Of a DNA stretch of 64,000 nt, positions 25,601-33,696 are shown piece after piece. The notes under the pieces are model-generated. The model ran no database searches and was not told the DNA's origin. It saw only the letters and a list, made by a program, of their open reading frames with translations. The stretch is from Corynebacterium sp. CNJ-954 (GTDB lineage Bacteria; Actinomycetota; Actinomycetes; Mycobacteriales; Mycobacteriaceae), in assembly GCF_001942345.1 (NCBI RefSeq), contig NZ_MKKI01000011.1, positions 186,001 through 250,000 of the forward strand, written 5' to 3'. Position 1 is the first letter of the stretch; every line of letters begins with the position of its first letter. A program made the translations under genes and the position numbers.

Positions 25601-28198
25601 GTTCCACAGCCAGCTTGCCGCTGAGGACACCGCATCCCAGGCGGGCTTAATGACCGAGTCATAGACTGCTCGGATGCCCTGACCAAGCAGGCTCCACCCG
25701 GCCTTGATGAAACCGAAAATGGGTTGCAGCACGTTCTGCCACATGAACTGAACGACGGTCTGTAGGTTCTCCCACGCCGGTTTGATCCAGTTCTCCCACG
25801 CAGCCTTGATGCCCCAAGACAGCGCTTGCCACGCCAACAGCAGTGGCGTCAGGATGACCATTCCGATGACGCCGAGGGTGGTGGACACGATCGTCCACAG
25901 CAGATCAAACGTCGGCTTCAACACCGAGTTCCAGGCTGTCTGGATGCCCTGCCACAGGATGTCCCACCCCGTCTTGATCCCCGACCAGACAGACGAGATG
26001 ACGTCGCCGAGCCAGGAGAACACCGGGGTGAAAACACTCGTCAGCCATTCCCACGCTGATGACAGAGCGTCCATGAAGCCCTGCCAGATCTGTTTTCCGG
26101 TCTCCGTCTTCGTAAAGAAGTACGTCAAACCAGCCACGACCGCGGCGAGGGCCATCACAACAAGCATGATGGGGTTCGCCGCCATGACAGCGTTGAAGGC
26201 AACCTGCACACCAGTGGCTATCTTCGTGACCATCTGCCACGTCTTGATAGCGCCGGTCCACAGTGCCCACGCTCCAGCGGCTGCGCCGACAGTGACGATC
26301 AGCGGGGTGAGCCAGGTCTGATTGTTCTTTGCCCAGTCGGCGACCTTCTGCCCGGCATCCCACAGCTTCATGAAGCCATCACCAGCAAGATCAAGGACCG
26401 TACCCTTCAGAGCATTCAACCGGCCCTGCAACGAATCCGACACCGAATCAGCAAGCTCCTGGGACGACCCAGCGAACCCACCCATCCGATCCTCACCCTG
26501 CGTCAAAGCATCAAGGAACTGCGGAATCTGATCCACCGACAGATCCTCAAGAGGAGTACCGAACAAAGCGATGGCATGCTGAGCGCGCTCGGCCGGATCC
26601 TCAATGTCCATCAAAGACTCAGCCGTGTACTGCAGTGCGAGACGCGCCGAATCGCCGCCAGCGGCAACGCTGGTCGCCATCGCTTCGGCATCCTCACCAA
26701 TCGCGGCATACGCGTCGGAAGTCGCCTTCGAACCATCAGACGCACGGATAGTGAACTCCTTGAGAGCATCACCGGTCTTATCCAGCGCCCACTTGCCCTT
26801 ATCTGCCTGGGACACCAGCATGGAGAAGGCTTCCTCACCAGAGAACCCCAGCGCACGGAAGTTCGTGCCGTACTCGTTGATGATCTCCGGCATCTCATCG
26901 CGCATCGCTGCAGGCACCCGCTGCATCGCGGTGGTCATCATGTCCGCGGCGGACTCAACGTCACCGGCCAGACCGTTGACAACCAACTGCCCGGCAGTCT
27001 GCGTGGCCTCCTCCATCGACACTCCGAAAGTCTCGGAGAACCCGATGAAGTTGTCCGCCAACTCAGCTGCGGTCTGCTCACCCTCGAATCCGAGATAGCG
27101 GAACTGGGACGACAATGAACCGACAGCCCCGGCAGCAACATCAGCGCTCCCCGCGATACCAGAGCGCATAACCTCACCGACCTCGTCACCGAGGGACGCC
27201 GCCGTCTCACCTGTCAGCCCGAGCTGACGGTTCATCAGCCCGATCTCTTTCGACACGTCGAAACCGGCAGCGAACGTCGCACCGACCCCAGCGATACCCG
27301 CAGCAGCTCCAGCGATGCCCCCGATCTTTCCCACAAGGCCGTCGATGGAACCGCCCGCGCTGGAAGCACTATCCTCCATGCCGCGGACCTCTTCGGAGAC
27401 CTCGCGAGCCGACCGAGCAGCCTTGTCCTGGGCAGCGACAAGGCCAAGTTCAGCTACTTCGAGCTGTTCAGAAGCAGTCTCGGACTGAGCACGGGTCTTG
27501 GAGACATCACCCTCGGCCTTTTTCACCGACACAGTGGTCTTATCGGCATCCTTGCGCGCCCGCTGCAAATCACGCTCGGCTTTCACCGCGTCACGTGATC
27601 CCTCACCAGATGCCTCACGAGCCGCCGTCACAGCCTGCTCAGCAGCCGTAACACGAGAGGAAGCCGACTGTGCAGCCGCTCGCGCATCCTGAGCCTTTTG
27701 CTCAGCCACAGCTACATCCGCGGCAGCTTTCTGCGACTTCAGTCGGGCATCCTCCACCCGGTTCTCTGCGGTGACAATCGAGGATGCGCGTGCTTGCCCA
27801 CCGTCACGTACCGCCTGCAGATCTTTCTCCGCAGCACCGAGACGCTCGGACATGGACTGCTGACGACGGCGAGCATCCTCAACCTTCGACTCAGCAGCCA
27901 TGATCTGCCCGGCAGAAGCGTTGCTATCATCCCGGACCTGGGCAAGCTGTTCTTCGGCGACGCGGAGTTCTGCAGCCGCGCCAGCCTCTTTACTCCGGGC
28001 GGCCGCGACCTTGGAGGAGGCATTACCCATCGCCTTGGCCATCGACTCCGCAGCGGACTGGCCGCCAGCCTTGCCAGCGTCGCTGAGTCCCTTCTCCAAC
28101 TGTGAACCTGCGGACTTTGCTGCCTGTCCAGCGCCCTTGTTGACCTCGGCGATGAAGCCCTTCATTGATGCCAGAACAGGCACCCAGACACCGGACAT
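22682..28198 (-). CDS. Tail tape measure protein with cell-wall hydrolase domains
   Basis: 1,838 residues; length should set tail length. Residues about 1-270 form Ala/Glu/Lys-rich coiled coil; then a Gly/Ala region and several hydrophobic stretches (about 640-790). Around 800-1000, about 40-residue Trp modules repeat (SGIRSVYDSIIKPAWDAV). Near 1130, GGDCSGFISAIASVI resembles an NlpC/P60 peptidase Cys site with a later GGHTAGTL His. Near 1600, GVATSLVEVG...DSVGLFQQRNN resembles a lytic transglycosylase-like fold. These domains fit local wall opening at DNA entry. Start ATG after AGGAGG. Confidence 0.92.
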   Translation of the reverse strand: MSGVWVPVLASMKGFIAEVNKGAGQAAKSAGSQLEKGLSDAGKAGGQSAAESMAKAMGNASSKVAAARSKEAGAAAELRVAEEQLAQVRDDSNASAGQIMAAESKVEDARRRQQSMSERLGAAEKDLQAVRDGGQARASSIVTAENRVEDARLKSQKAAADVAVAEQKAQDARAAAQSASSRVTAAEQAVTAAREASGEGSRDAVKAERDLQRARKDADKTTVSVKKAEGDVSKTRAQSETASEQLEVAELGLVAAQDKAARSAREVSEEVRGMEDSASSAGGSIDGLVGKIGGIAGAAAGIAGVGATFAAGFDVSKEIGLMNRQLGLTGETAASLGDEVGEVMRSGIAGSADVAAGAVGSLSSQFRYLGFEGEQTAAELADNFIGFSETFGVSMEEATQTAGQLVVNGLAGDVESAADMMTTAMQRVPAAMRDEMPEIINEYGTNFRALGFSGEEAFSMLVSQADKGKWALDKTGDALKEFTIRASDGSKATSDAYAAIGEDAEAMATSVAAGGDSARLALQYTAESLMDIEDPAERAQHAIALFGTPLEDLSVDQIPQFLDALTQGEDRMGGFAGSSQELADSVSDSLQGRLNALKGTVLDLAGDGFMKLWDAGQKVADWAKNNQTWLTPLIVTVGAAAGAWALWTGAIKTWQMVTKIATGVQVAFNAVMAANPIMLVVMALAAVVAGLTYFFTKTETGKQIWQGFMDALSSAWEWLTSVFTPVFSWLGDVISSVWSGIKTGWDILWQGIQTAWNSVLKPTFDLLWTIVSTTLGVIGMVILTPLLLAWQALSWGIKAAWENWIKPAWENLQTVVQFMWQNVLQPIFGFIKAGWSLLGQGIRAVYDSVIKPAWDAVSSAASWLWNTVLSPIFGFIKAAWSGLGSGIRSVYDSIIKPAWDAVANAIQWLWNTIFSPVVDRMKEAWGNLGSGIRTVYDSVISPAFDALKNGLSRVKDFFDSVVDGIKGVWDRLRGILAKPINFMIREVYNGGILKAWNTIAGFLPGLKEAEPAKEIGGYATGGRITGPGTGTSDDVLMWGSNGEHMLTAKEVELAGGHGTVYAMRDLLAAGQNFTMKDGRVYRDERNPSDNGPLLPAFKDGGEVRPAWEAKVEAGHEWARQQNGKPYLTGSQWPAGGDCSGFISAIASVILGAEPNAGHWATPAFPASQGNNVRAGNQTWAAGLGQGFSIGMSGGPDSGGQGGHTAGTLSSVGSFSSVNVESGGGHGGVAYGGPAAGADDGQWRSGQYHLPIGADGDFESAGGPSPAQKKGFLRDKVKGIFDDLLEPIKAAFASAIGEPPPEWLAIPPKAMTSTKDKTIDFLFDRIEDLGSLVGKTYDAAKGMGSKMFEWGKSGLGWLGEKTGLYRDRGGWIPDGLSIVRNETGRPEAVLNWDQVKAVERMIDNFGLGYNPVAEAEAILRGPTAPAATNPAEVTPESAPASPQAALTGGTQVAQQVFAEEMGDKSALDMGVDALFDFFGAGDSLTKKLLMTPANELAPTPEWYGKNEAADAATVTAGAVSTDELDVTATLDPESTSVATVPESYTAAEMPVERSESLVVPLDEIAPDRHKTPEWGMDFFVHEIVRQAQDHGLPASGAKIGVATSLVEVGDPMKMYASHAVPDSLNYRHDAIGSDHDSVGLFQQRNNGAWGTTADRMDPYRSAGMFFDAMLSKFPNWASMDPGAVAQGVQVSAFPDKYGQVMGRAEQLVLDAGLYDTGGTLPDGALAVNLSGSPEHVFTDQAMQDFVESSQLLAEAAADLAEYAAPSEPAIAAPAVDAPTLDTSDDSAGSVTLVINLNGEQVLEKRVDAVEGRVEVNEKDIRAMKTERRAVDTATRVLLA

Positions 28199-28207
28199 GC
28201 AGACCTC

Positions 28208-28540
28208 CTACAGGTTGTCGAGCCAGTCCAGGACCTCGTCCTGGTCGTAATCCCCCAGATCGCCGGAAATGCCTTGACCACCGGACTTTTCAGGTTTCGT
28301 CCACGGGTAGGTCGGCATTTTGTCGGCAGGCATTTTCGCCTTCTTGTCACCGGCTGCTTTCGCTGTGGTGACGGTGTTGACCCACGTCGCCCAGATCAGG
28401 ATCCACAGCATCGAATCGGTGTAGCTGTACTCAATGCCGTTGGTCGCGGCCTTCGTGTGTGGTCCGGACTGGGGCAGGCCCTCTGTGAGTACGCGGAGTT
28501 TTCGCAGGGTGATGTCCCCGCGCCAGTACTCCGCCATCAC
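28208..28540 (-). CDS. Tail assembly chaperone, frameshifted partner (T)
   Basis: 110 residues from a weak GTG. The frame is open upstream through the end of the previous gene and reads PEALEAALERFYHRDVMAEYWRGDITLRKLRVL across the junction, the form of the T part in G/GT chaperones. It is in the -1 frame relative to the G gene. Probably made as a G-T fusion by ribosomal slippage and used to load the tape measure. Confidence 0.7.
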   Translation of the reverse strand: MMAEYWRGDITLRKLRVLTEGLPQSGPHTKAATNGIEYSYTDSMLWILIWATWVNTVTTAKAAGDKKAKMPADKMPTYPWTKPEKSGGQGISGDLGDYDQDEVLDWLDNL

Positions 28541-28572
28541 GTCGCGGTGATAGAACCGCTCGAGTGCAGCTT

Positions 28573-28965
28573 CTAGCGCTTCCGGCCCGCCGCACGCCGC
28601 TGCGAGCGATTGCGCCGTGTAGGGCGACCGTTGGCGTCAGTCCCCTGCTCGAGTTCGGCCTTGCGCTGAACGATCAGCACGATCATGCGCGGGGTGCCGC
28701 CGGCTTCCACGAAGCGATCCCACTCGTCATCGCCCATCCAGAACGCGGCAACATCCTCGATGTTGTTGTCCTCGCTGATCTCGTTGAGCTCGTCGTAATC
28801 GTCGTCGGTGAAGAACATCGAGTCGCGGACGGTGAAAGTCAGGGTTTCGCCCTTCTTCGGTCCGTCGGTGGCGACGAAGTCGAAGGGAGCGCGGCCCTCC
28901 TCCACGCCTGTGGCTTCAGCGCGCTGAGCCAGCAGTTCGGTGAGGTTGAGGTTGGAATTGGCCAT
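28573..28965 (-). CDS. Tail assembly chaperone (G)
   Basis: 130 residues beginning MANSNLNLTELLAQRAEATG. It has the acidic middle of the family (FFTDDDYDELNEISEDNN) and a basic Arg-rich end (RPTRRNRSQRRAAGRKR). Between the major tail genes and tape measure, this is the usual place for lambda gpG-type chaperones. The last codons GCG GCG GGC CGG AAG CGC TAG overlap the open -1 frame of the T partner. Confidence 0.8.
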   Translation of the reverse strand: MANSNLNLTELLAQRAEATGVEEGRAPFDFVATDGPKKGETLTFTVRDSMFFTDDDYDELNEISEDNNIEDVAAFWMGDDEWDRFVEAGGTPRMIVLIVQRKAELEQGTDANGRPTRRNRSQRRAAGRKR

Positions 28966-29083
28966 GTCAGGTCCTCCTATAGAAGTTTGGGTGTCAGGTC
29001 CGCTTACGCAGGTGAAATAGAGTGGGGACGCGGGCGAGGACCTGACAAGGGTTCCCGCGCCCCCGTTCCGGAGTTGCTGGGCG

Positions 29084-29467
29084 CTACACGCCGCCGGGTT
29101 CGGCAGTCGACAGCGAGTCGATCTGCGACTGCAGAGCGGCGATAGCTGACTCGTGGTCATCCCGGGTGATGTAGTCCCCCGACGGCTGCTTGCTCTCAAG
29201 GGCCGACGTCAGCCCGGTGATCTTCGACTGAGCCAGCGTGGGAATCTGCCCGGCGGCCAGCGTGCCGGTGATGTCGGACGCCGGGTGCTTGTGACCGGAG
29301 TCCGACTTGGCTTCCGCCGCTGTCTGCGCGTCCTCGGCGAGACGGTGCGCCTCGGAGATACCGGCTTCCCAGCGTCGGACATCCTGCGCCCGGATCGGGG
29401 TCATGCCCGGTTTCGACGGTGGCGCGTCCGGATCATCGACCCAGTCGGTGCGCTCGGTGAATGCCAT
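29084..29467 (-). CDS. Small fibre-like structural protein
   Basis: 127 residues. The C-terminal half has DSGHKHPASDITGTLAAGQIPTLAQSKITGLTSALESKQPSGDYI, a fibre motif otherwise expected near the tail end of the operon. Here it sits between major tail protein and chaperone, so it may be a tail-tube decoration or head/tail fibre. RBS GGAGGATGA upstream. A 118-bp gap follows (28,966-29,083) in which I see nothing. Confidence 0.65.
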   Translation of the reverse strand: MAFTERTDWVDDPDAPPSKPGMTPIRAQDVRRWEAGISEAHRLAEDAQTAAEAKSDSGHKHPASDITGTLAAGQIPTLAQSKITGLTSALESKQPSGDYITRDDHESAIAALQSQIDSLSTAEPGGV

Positions 29468-29526
29468 AGGTCATCCTCCTGTGGGGTAGGTAGCCGTGCC
29501 CGGGTAGAGGGTCGTGCCAGGCACGG

Positions 29527-30435
29527 CTACTCGGGGTCCACGGTCATCTCCAGGGCACGCGTGGCGAACAGTCCGTTCGCATCGGCGACCCGGACGGTGA
29601 GTCCCTCGGTGCCGGCAGCAGTCGGAGTGCCGGATACCGTGCCGTCGGCGGCGAGAGACAGCCCGGCTGGCAGCTCCCCGGCAGAGACAGTCCAGGTGTA
29701 CGGCGACATGCCACCAGCGGCGACGAACGAGTGGCTGTAGGCGGTGCCGACAGTTCCGCTGGGAACCGCACCCGAAGCGATGGACAGCGGCGTGGTGCCG
29801 TCAGTGCCGGTGGAGATCTGGGAAGCGTCCTTCCAGTTCTTGTTGAACTCCCACCACGCGGTCTTGCCCACAGCCTCCGGAGCGACCGTGGCGTACTCCG
29901 GGCCTGCCGGGTACACGTTGCGGGTCACCTGGAGGCCGTAGACGCCCTCCTTGTTCATCGTGATGCTGCCGCGCTCAGCGATCTGGGTCTGCAGGAACGT
30001 CGTGCGCTGGTGCTTGCCCTTATCGAACATGTCGATGATGGTCTGCAGGTTGTCGAACTCCGGCAGGCCACCGGTGAAGAAACCGACACCACCATGGGCG
30101 AGGTCCTCGATCTCGGACTGGGGCACACCGAGGTATTCGGCGAGCTTGCCCGGGCCGGTCTCCCACATCGTGTAGGCGATCGCGGTCGTCGCCTCGATGA
30201 TGTCCGTGCGGATGGCGGAGGCTTCCTGCCACGGAATGAAGTCCTGACGGTTCTCGTCGAACGACACCTCGACGCCATCGGGGCTCAGGTAGCCCTCCTG
30301 GCGGTGAACCTCGGTGTTGTAGCTCTCGTCGGTGCCGACGATGGGGGTGCCGACCGGTGCGGTACGCACCGCGCCGGTGAGAGCGACGCGTACCGCTTCG
30401 CGGTTGGTGCCCTGGAGCATGGTCTGATCAGCCAT
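29527..30435 (-). CDS. Major tail protein with C-terminal Ig-like domain
   Basis: 302 residues from ATG 30,435 (GAGGATC upstream). The first 210 residues fit the actinophage major tail tube (TMLQGTNREAVRVALTGAVRTAPVGTP, DGVEVSFDENRQDFIPWQEA). The last 85 residues form a putative-Ig/cadherin-like domain: GTAYSHSFVAAGG, PAGLSLAADGTVSGTPTAAG. Such surface domains decorate phage tails and may bind cell-surface sugars. Confidence 0.88.
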   Translation of the reverse strand: MADQTMLQGTNREAVRVALTGAVRTAPVGTPIVGTDESYNTEVHRQEGYLSPDGVEVSFDENRQDFIPWQEASAIRTDIIEATTAIAYTMWETGPGKLAEYLGVPQSEIEDLAHGGVGFFTGGLPEFDNLQTIIDMFDKGKHQRTTFLQTQIAERGSITMNKEGVYGLQVTRNVYPAGPEYATVAPEAVGKTAWWEFNKNWKDASQISTGTDGTTPLSIASGAVPSGTVGTAYSHSFVAAGGMSPYTWTVSAGELPAGLSLAADGTVSGTPTAAGTEGLTVRVADANGLFATRALEMTVDPE

Positions 30436-30460
30436 GATGATCCTCCTCGTGGATCGAATA

Positions 30461-30487
30461 AACCCCACAGGAGGCTCCTGTGGGGTT
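30461..30487. terminator. Hairpin upstream of the major tail gene
   Basis: AACCCCACAGGA/TCCTGTGGGGTT stem just upstream of the major tail gene. In a minus-strand late operon it could attenuate read-through from head genes or protect the 5' end of the abundant tail mRNA. Confidence 0.6.
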
Positions 30488-30506
30488 GCTAAATGAATGG
30501 GAGTGT

Positions 30507-30908
30507 TTACGAGTGCTTATCCAGCGACGCTTCGGCGCCGAGCACTTTCACCCGCGGGTTGAGATCCTCACGGGTAGCGAAGACGGGGCAATCGACCGCA
30601 GTGACATCCGTGCCCGCGATATGCGGAAGCTGGTAGAGCAGTGCGCGTACCTTCTCCGCCAGTGGTGTGGCCTGTCCCCTGGATTGGGCGAACACCTCGA
30701 TGTCGAGTCCGACCTCGTCGAGACGTACAGGAAAACCGTCACCACCCCACGCGGTGCTCTTGGTGGCACCGGGCAGGATGTCAACGATGACGCAGGGGAG
30801 GTTGTCATCCATGTCCTTGGCAGGGGGAAGCTGGTCAGCAACCCAGATGCCGGGCAGTGCTTCACTGAGGACGTTGATGGTCTGCAGGAGAATATCTGTA
30901 TCGTTCAT
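30507..30908 (-). CDS. Tail terminator/completion-like protein
   Basis: 133 residues. Opening MNDTDILLQTINVLSEALPGIWVADQLPP and the later LPCVIVDILPG... fit the small tail-completion proteins located before the major tail gene. The start overlaps the previous stop (ATGA). Assignment rests on gene order and weak similarity. Confidence 0.65.
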   Translation of the reverse strand: MNDTDILLQTINVLSEALPGIWVADQLPPAKDMDDNLPCVIVDILPGATKSTAWGGDGFPVRLDEVGLDIEVFAQSRGQATPLAEKVRALLYQLPHIAGTDVTAVDCPVFATREDLNPRVKVLGAEASLDKHS

Positions 30909-31180
30909 CTGCCCCTGCCCTCTCTGCCGGCACGGCGCAATATCCGTCCGGCAATGCGTTCGGTCCCGTCAGGGGCGTCGACAACCACATCCACAGATGT
31001 GCGGCCGCTGGACAGGGGATGATCCCGAATCGATACGCTAGCGTCGACGCCGGCGCGGGCGAGTTCTTTGCGCGTTCGTGCAGCGATCTTCGCGGCCTGC
31101 TTCTTGACACCGAGTTTTACCTCTGGGGTGTTGTTGGCAAGAGCGAAGATGTCGTCAGCGGAGAGTGCAGTATCTGCCAT
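30905..31180 (-). CDS. HK97 gp10-like neck/tail component
   Basis: 91 residues, basic and helical N-terminus then a short beta domain (VKKQAAKIAARTRKELARAGVDASVSIRDHP). It follows the stopper gene and overlaps the next start, the position of gp10-like proteins. Weak similarity only. Confidence 0.6.
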   Translation of the reverse strand: MADTALSADDIFALANNTPEVKLGVKKQAAKIAARTRKELARAGVDASVSIRDHPLSSGRTSVDVVVDAPDGTERIAGRILRRAGREGRGR

Positions 31181-31183
31181 GTG

Positions 31184-31546
31184 TCAGCCTTCCCATCGGG
31201 TGACGGTGAACTCGTCGTGACCCAGGCGGTCGTGGTTCACTCGTCCGATTTCGCCCACGATTTCGAGCACACCGTCGATGCCATCGACCAGGACACCGTC
31301 GGTGGCGTCCAGTCCATCGATATGAGCCCCGGGGCGGGTGATGACCTGCCAGGAGGTGCGGGTGTGAACCCGGGTGCCTGCTGCAGTGTCCTCAGCGAGT
31401 TCAACGGGCTGGCATTCGACGAGGAATTCTTCGTCCTGAAGGGTGGCGCCGTTGTCGGGGTCGAGGGTGAGCTTCCCGCCCTTGGGGTTGTAGGGGTCAG
31501 GCTCGCGACCGGCCTTGACCACCCGCAGGGGTGTTTGCCAGATCAT
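31184..31546 (-). CDS. Head-tail stopper-like protein
   Basis: 120 residues, beta-rich (IWQTPLRVVKAGREPDPYNPKGGKLTLDPD, RTSWQVITRPGAHIDGLDATDGVLVDG). Size, composition and order fit the head closure/stopper proteins. Overlaps the adaptor gene by 4 bp. Confidence 0.65.
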   Translation of the reverse strand: MIWQTPLRVVKAGREPDPYNPKGGKLTLDPDNGATLQDEEFLVECQPVELAEDTAAGTRVHTRTSWQVITRPGAHIDGLDATDGVLVDGIDGVLEIVGEIGRVNHDRLGHDEFTVTRWEG

Positions 31547-31968
31547 CGGGCCTTCCGTTCCGGGTAGCGCGGCGGCGACGGGAAGTACCCCTGTGAGGTG
31601 CCATCGGCAGCAAGGCCGAGGCGTGTCTTCTGGGCGTCGGTAAGCACAAGCTGGCCCCAGGATGTAGCACCAGGGTCAGCCCAGGTTCCGGACTCGGAGA
31701 CCTGTCCGGCTGTTACAGAGCCGGAGATTCTTCCGGCGTCGGTGCCGACGATCATCACAGCGGAGACCATTTCGCGGATGACGCGGGACGCTTCACCAGC
31801 CAGCCATGGCACTGTCTCAATGTCGAGTGGCAGCGAGCGGTGACGACGGGCGAAGGCATCCACGAGAATGGACTCGGCTTCTTCCAGAAGGGCCGTGGCC
31901 CTGGTCTTCTCGGCAGTGCTCAGCGGGCGTGGAAAGAGGGTGAAGAACGTGTCGGGGTCGACAAGCAT
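31543..31968 (-). CDS. Head-tail adaptor (Gp19/Gp15/Gp42-like)
   Basis: 141 residues, mostly helical: LSTAEKTRATALLEEAESILVDAFARRHRSL, then WLAGEASRVIREMVSAVMI. It resembles the Gp19/Gp15/Gp42 actinophage adaptor family that docks to the portal ring. Starts with ATG 16 bp after the previous stop. Confidence 0.7.
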   Translation of the reverse strand: MLVDPDTFFTLFPRPLSTAEKTRATALLEEAESILVDAFARRHRSLPLDIETVPWLAGEASRVIREMVSAVMIVGTDAGRISGSVTAGQVSESGTWADPGATSWGQLVLTDAQKTRLGLAADGTSQGYFPSPPRYPERKAR

Positions 31969-31984
31969 GCGATGTTCTCCCCTC

Positions 31985-32356
31985 TTACGGAAGTGCGGCG
32001 ATGAGCTCCGGCTTGCTCTTGAACTTGGTGGGATCCACGCCGACGGAGCGGGCGTAGTCGTCCCAGGCCTTGCGGTTCATCGCTGGGGATGGACGGGACG
32101 ACGTGCTGTCGGAGTCGGAGGTGTCCTCGTCCTCGTCAGAGGGTGAGTCGGTATCCTCGTCGTCCGCGGTGCTGTTGTCTGCGGCATCGGTGTTGGGGGC
32201 GTCATCCTGCTCGGCGTACGGTTCGGCGATGCTGAGTTCCAGCAGGCGCTGGGCTTCGGTGTCGTCGAGGTTGAGAATGTCACCGTGCTGGTGGATGTGG
32301 ATGCGCCCCGAGGAGTCACGGCGCTTGAGCGCCGGTCGTGTCAGGACGATGCGCAT
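31985..32356 (-). CDS. Small head protein, acidic middle
   Basis: 123 residues: N-terminal MRIVLTRPALKRRDSSGRIHIHQHGDILNLD, a very acidic Asp/Ser/Thr stretch (about 55-90) and a C-terminal SAP-like or HeH motif (NRKAWDDYARSVGVDPTKFKSKPELIAAL). It starts on the stop of the capsid gene (TAATG). HeH/LEM-type ends are common in phage head-region proteins; it may bind DNA or capsid. Confidence 0.65.
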   Translation of the reverse strand: MRIVLTRPALKRRDSSGRIHIHQHGDILNLDDTEAQRLLELSIAEPYAEQDDAPNTDAADNSTADDEDTDSPSDEDEDTSDSDSTSSRPSPAMNRKAWDDYARSVGVDPTKFKSKPELIAALP

Positions 32357-33270
32357 TAGGCCTTGACCCCCTTGATCCAGATCCCGGCGGTCGGGTTGTG
32401 TACGCCGACGATGCGGCGCTGGGTGACCTGGGTCCGGAAGTACTCGTTGGTCGGGACGTCGATCGGTCCGGAGACGGTCAGTGGTCGGGAGTCGGAGTAG
32501 AACGCGAGGTCCTTGGCCTGGCAGACCAGGGCGTCCTTGACGGGCCACCACTTCGGGATGACGACGTTGAGGCCCATGAACTTGTCGTAGACCTTGCCGG
32601 TGACCGCGGCGTTGTCCGGGGCGAGGGTGCCTGCGGCGTAGTGCTTCCACACGGAGTCGGAGGAAGAGAAGGCGCCGAGCATGCCGGAGGGCAGGACGAG
32701 GGTGTCGGGCTCGAAGATGAGGGCGGCCTCGTTGCCGTCGATGTCGAGCTGTTCGGCGAAGGAGTCGATGGCGGCGGCGGTTTCACTGACGGGGTCGCCG
32801 CCGGTGGCGCCCCATGCTGCGGCGGCGGCCATGTCGGGGATGTCCGATTCCTGCACGGAGCGCAGGAGGGATCGCGAGTTCTGGCGAACGACGCGGTTCT
32901 TCAGCTGGCTGATGGCGTTCTGCACATCGTAGAGCTTGTTGTCGTCGCGCTGCTCGTAGGAGATCTCCAGTGCGCGACCGGTCTTCTGGGCGAAGATGAC
33001 CTTCTTCTCGCCGGTCTGGACGCGGGTCGTCGGGATCTCAGCGAACTCGGCGACGTCGGCGAGTCCGTCCTCGGAGAACTGGGCGACGTTCTCGGTGAAG
33101 GCGATGGAGCCGGAGTTCGGGCCGGCGTCGGTGAACAGGTCTGCGACGACATCGTATTCCTTGATGTAGTCGTAGATGTCCTGGTTGAGGACCTTGGGGG
33201 CGCCGAGGATCTCCTCGACGGTGGCCGTCGGGTTGTCGGAGAATCCGCCGACGGTGATGGGGGTAGTCAT
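32356..33270 (-). CDS. Major capsid protein (HK97 fold type)
   Basis: 304 residues, of the short actinophage capsid type with no large N-terminal scaffold. Features: TATVEEILGAPKVLNQDIYDYI, RALEISYEQRDDNKLYDVQNAISQLKNRVVRQ (spine helix region), and a P-domain-like PLTVSGPIDVPTNEYFRTQVTQRRIVGVHNPTAGIWI at the end. Lies between decoration and connector genes. Confidence 0.88.
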   Translation of the reverse strand: MTTPITVGGFSDNPTATVEEILGAPKVLNQDIYDYIKEYDVVADLFTDAGPNSGSIAFTENVAQFSEDGLADVAEFAEIPTTRVQTGEKKVIFAQKTGRALEISYEQRDDNKLYDVQNAISQLKNRVVRQNSRSLLRSVQESDIPDMAAAAAWGATGGDPVSETAAAIDSFAEQLDIDGNEAALIFEPDTLVLPSGMLGAFSSSDSVWKHYAAGTLAPDNAAVTGKVYDKFMGLNVVIPKWWPVKDALVCQAKDLAFYSDSRPLTVSGPIDVPTNEYFRTQVTQRRIVGVHNPTAGIWIKGVKA

Positions 33271-33293
33271 ACCGTGACCTTCTTTCTGTGGGG

Positions 33294-33683
33294 TTAGACC
33301 GCGAGGCGGACCAGGGCCCGGGAGCCCTTGATTTCGGTGACCTTGCCGACGACGGCGCCGGCGGAGTGGGCCTTGACCTTGCCGGCGCCTGCGACGCCGA
33401 CGGCGCCGCCGAGGGTGACGGTGCCGGTGGTTTCAAGCCACACGGCGGCCGGTGCGTAGACCGCGCCGACGAATTCCGGCAGCGGGACAGCCTGCAGGGA
33501 GGCGTACTCCTTCTGACGGGGTGCGGCGTCGGTGTGGGCGATGCCGATCACCGACTCTGCGTCTGCGGCAGCGACGACTGCGAGGCCGTCGTTGTTGAGG
33601 GCGAGGACCTGTCCACCGGTGACCTTCTCGGCGACCTTGAAGGTCTGCGGGCCGTGGTGGAAGACGATGTTGATGGCGCTCAT
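33294..33683 (-). CDS. Capsid decoration/cement-like protein
   Basis: 129 residues, beta-rich: VAEKVTGGQVLALNNDGLAVVAAADAESVIGIAHTDAA. The pattern (a G-x-hydrophobic domain with GIAHTDAA) is shared by DUF2190-like capsid cement proteins encoded next to the capsid gene. RBS AGGAGAA upstream. Confidence 0.75.
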   Translation of the reverse strand: MSAINIVFHHGPQTFKVAEKVTGGQVLALNNDGLAVVAAADAESVIGIAHTDAAPRQKEYASLQAVPLPEFVGAVYAPAAVWLETTGTVTLGGAVGVAGAGKVKAHSAGAVVGKVTEIKGSRALVRLAV

Positions 33684-33696
33684 GGGATGGGTTCTC

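Noticed and set aside
22682..28198. Many plus-strand frames of 100-370 residues inside the tape measure gene
   Set aside because: Shadows caused by high-GC codon bias of the 1,838-residue gene.
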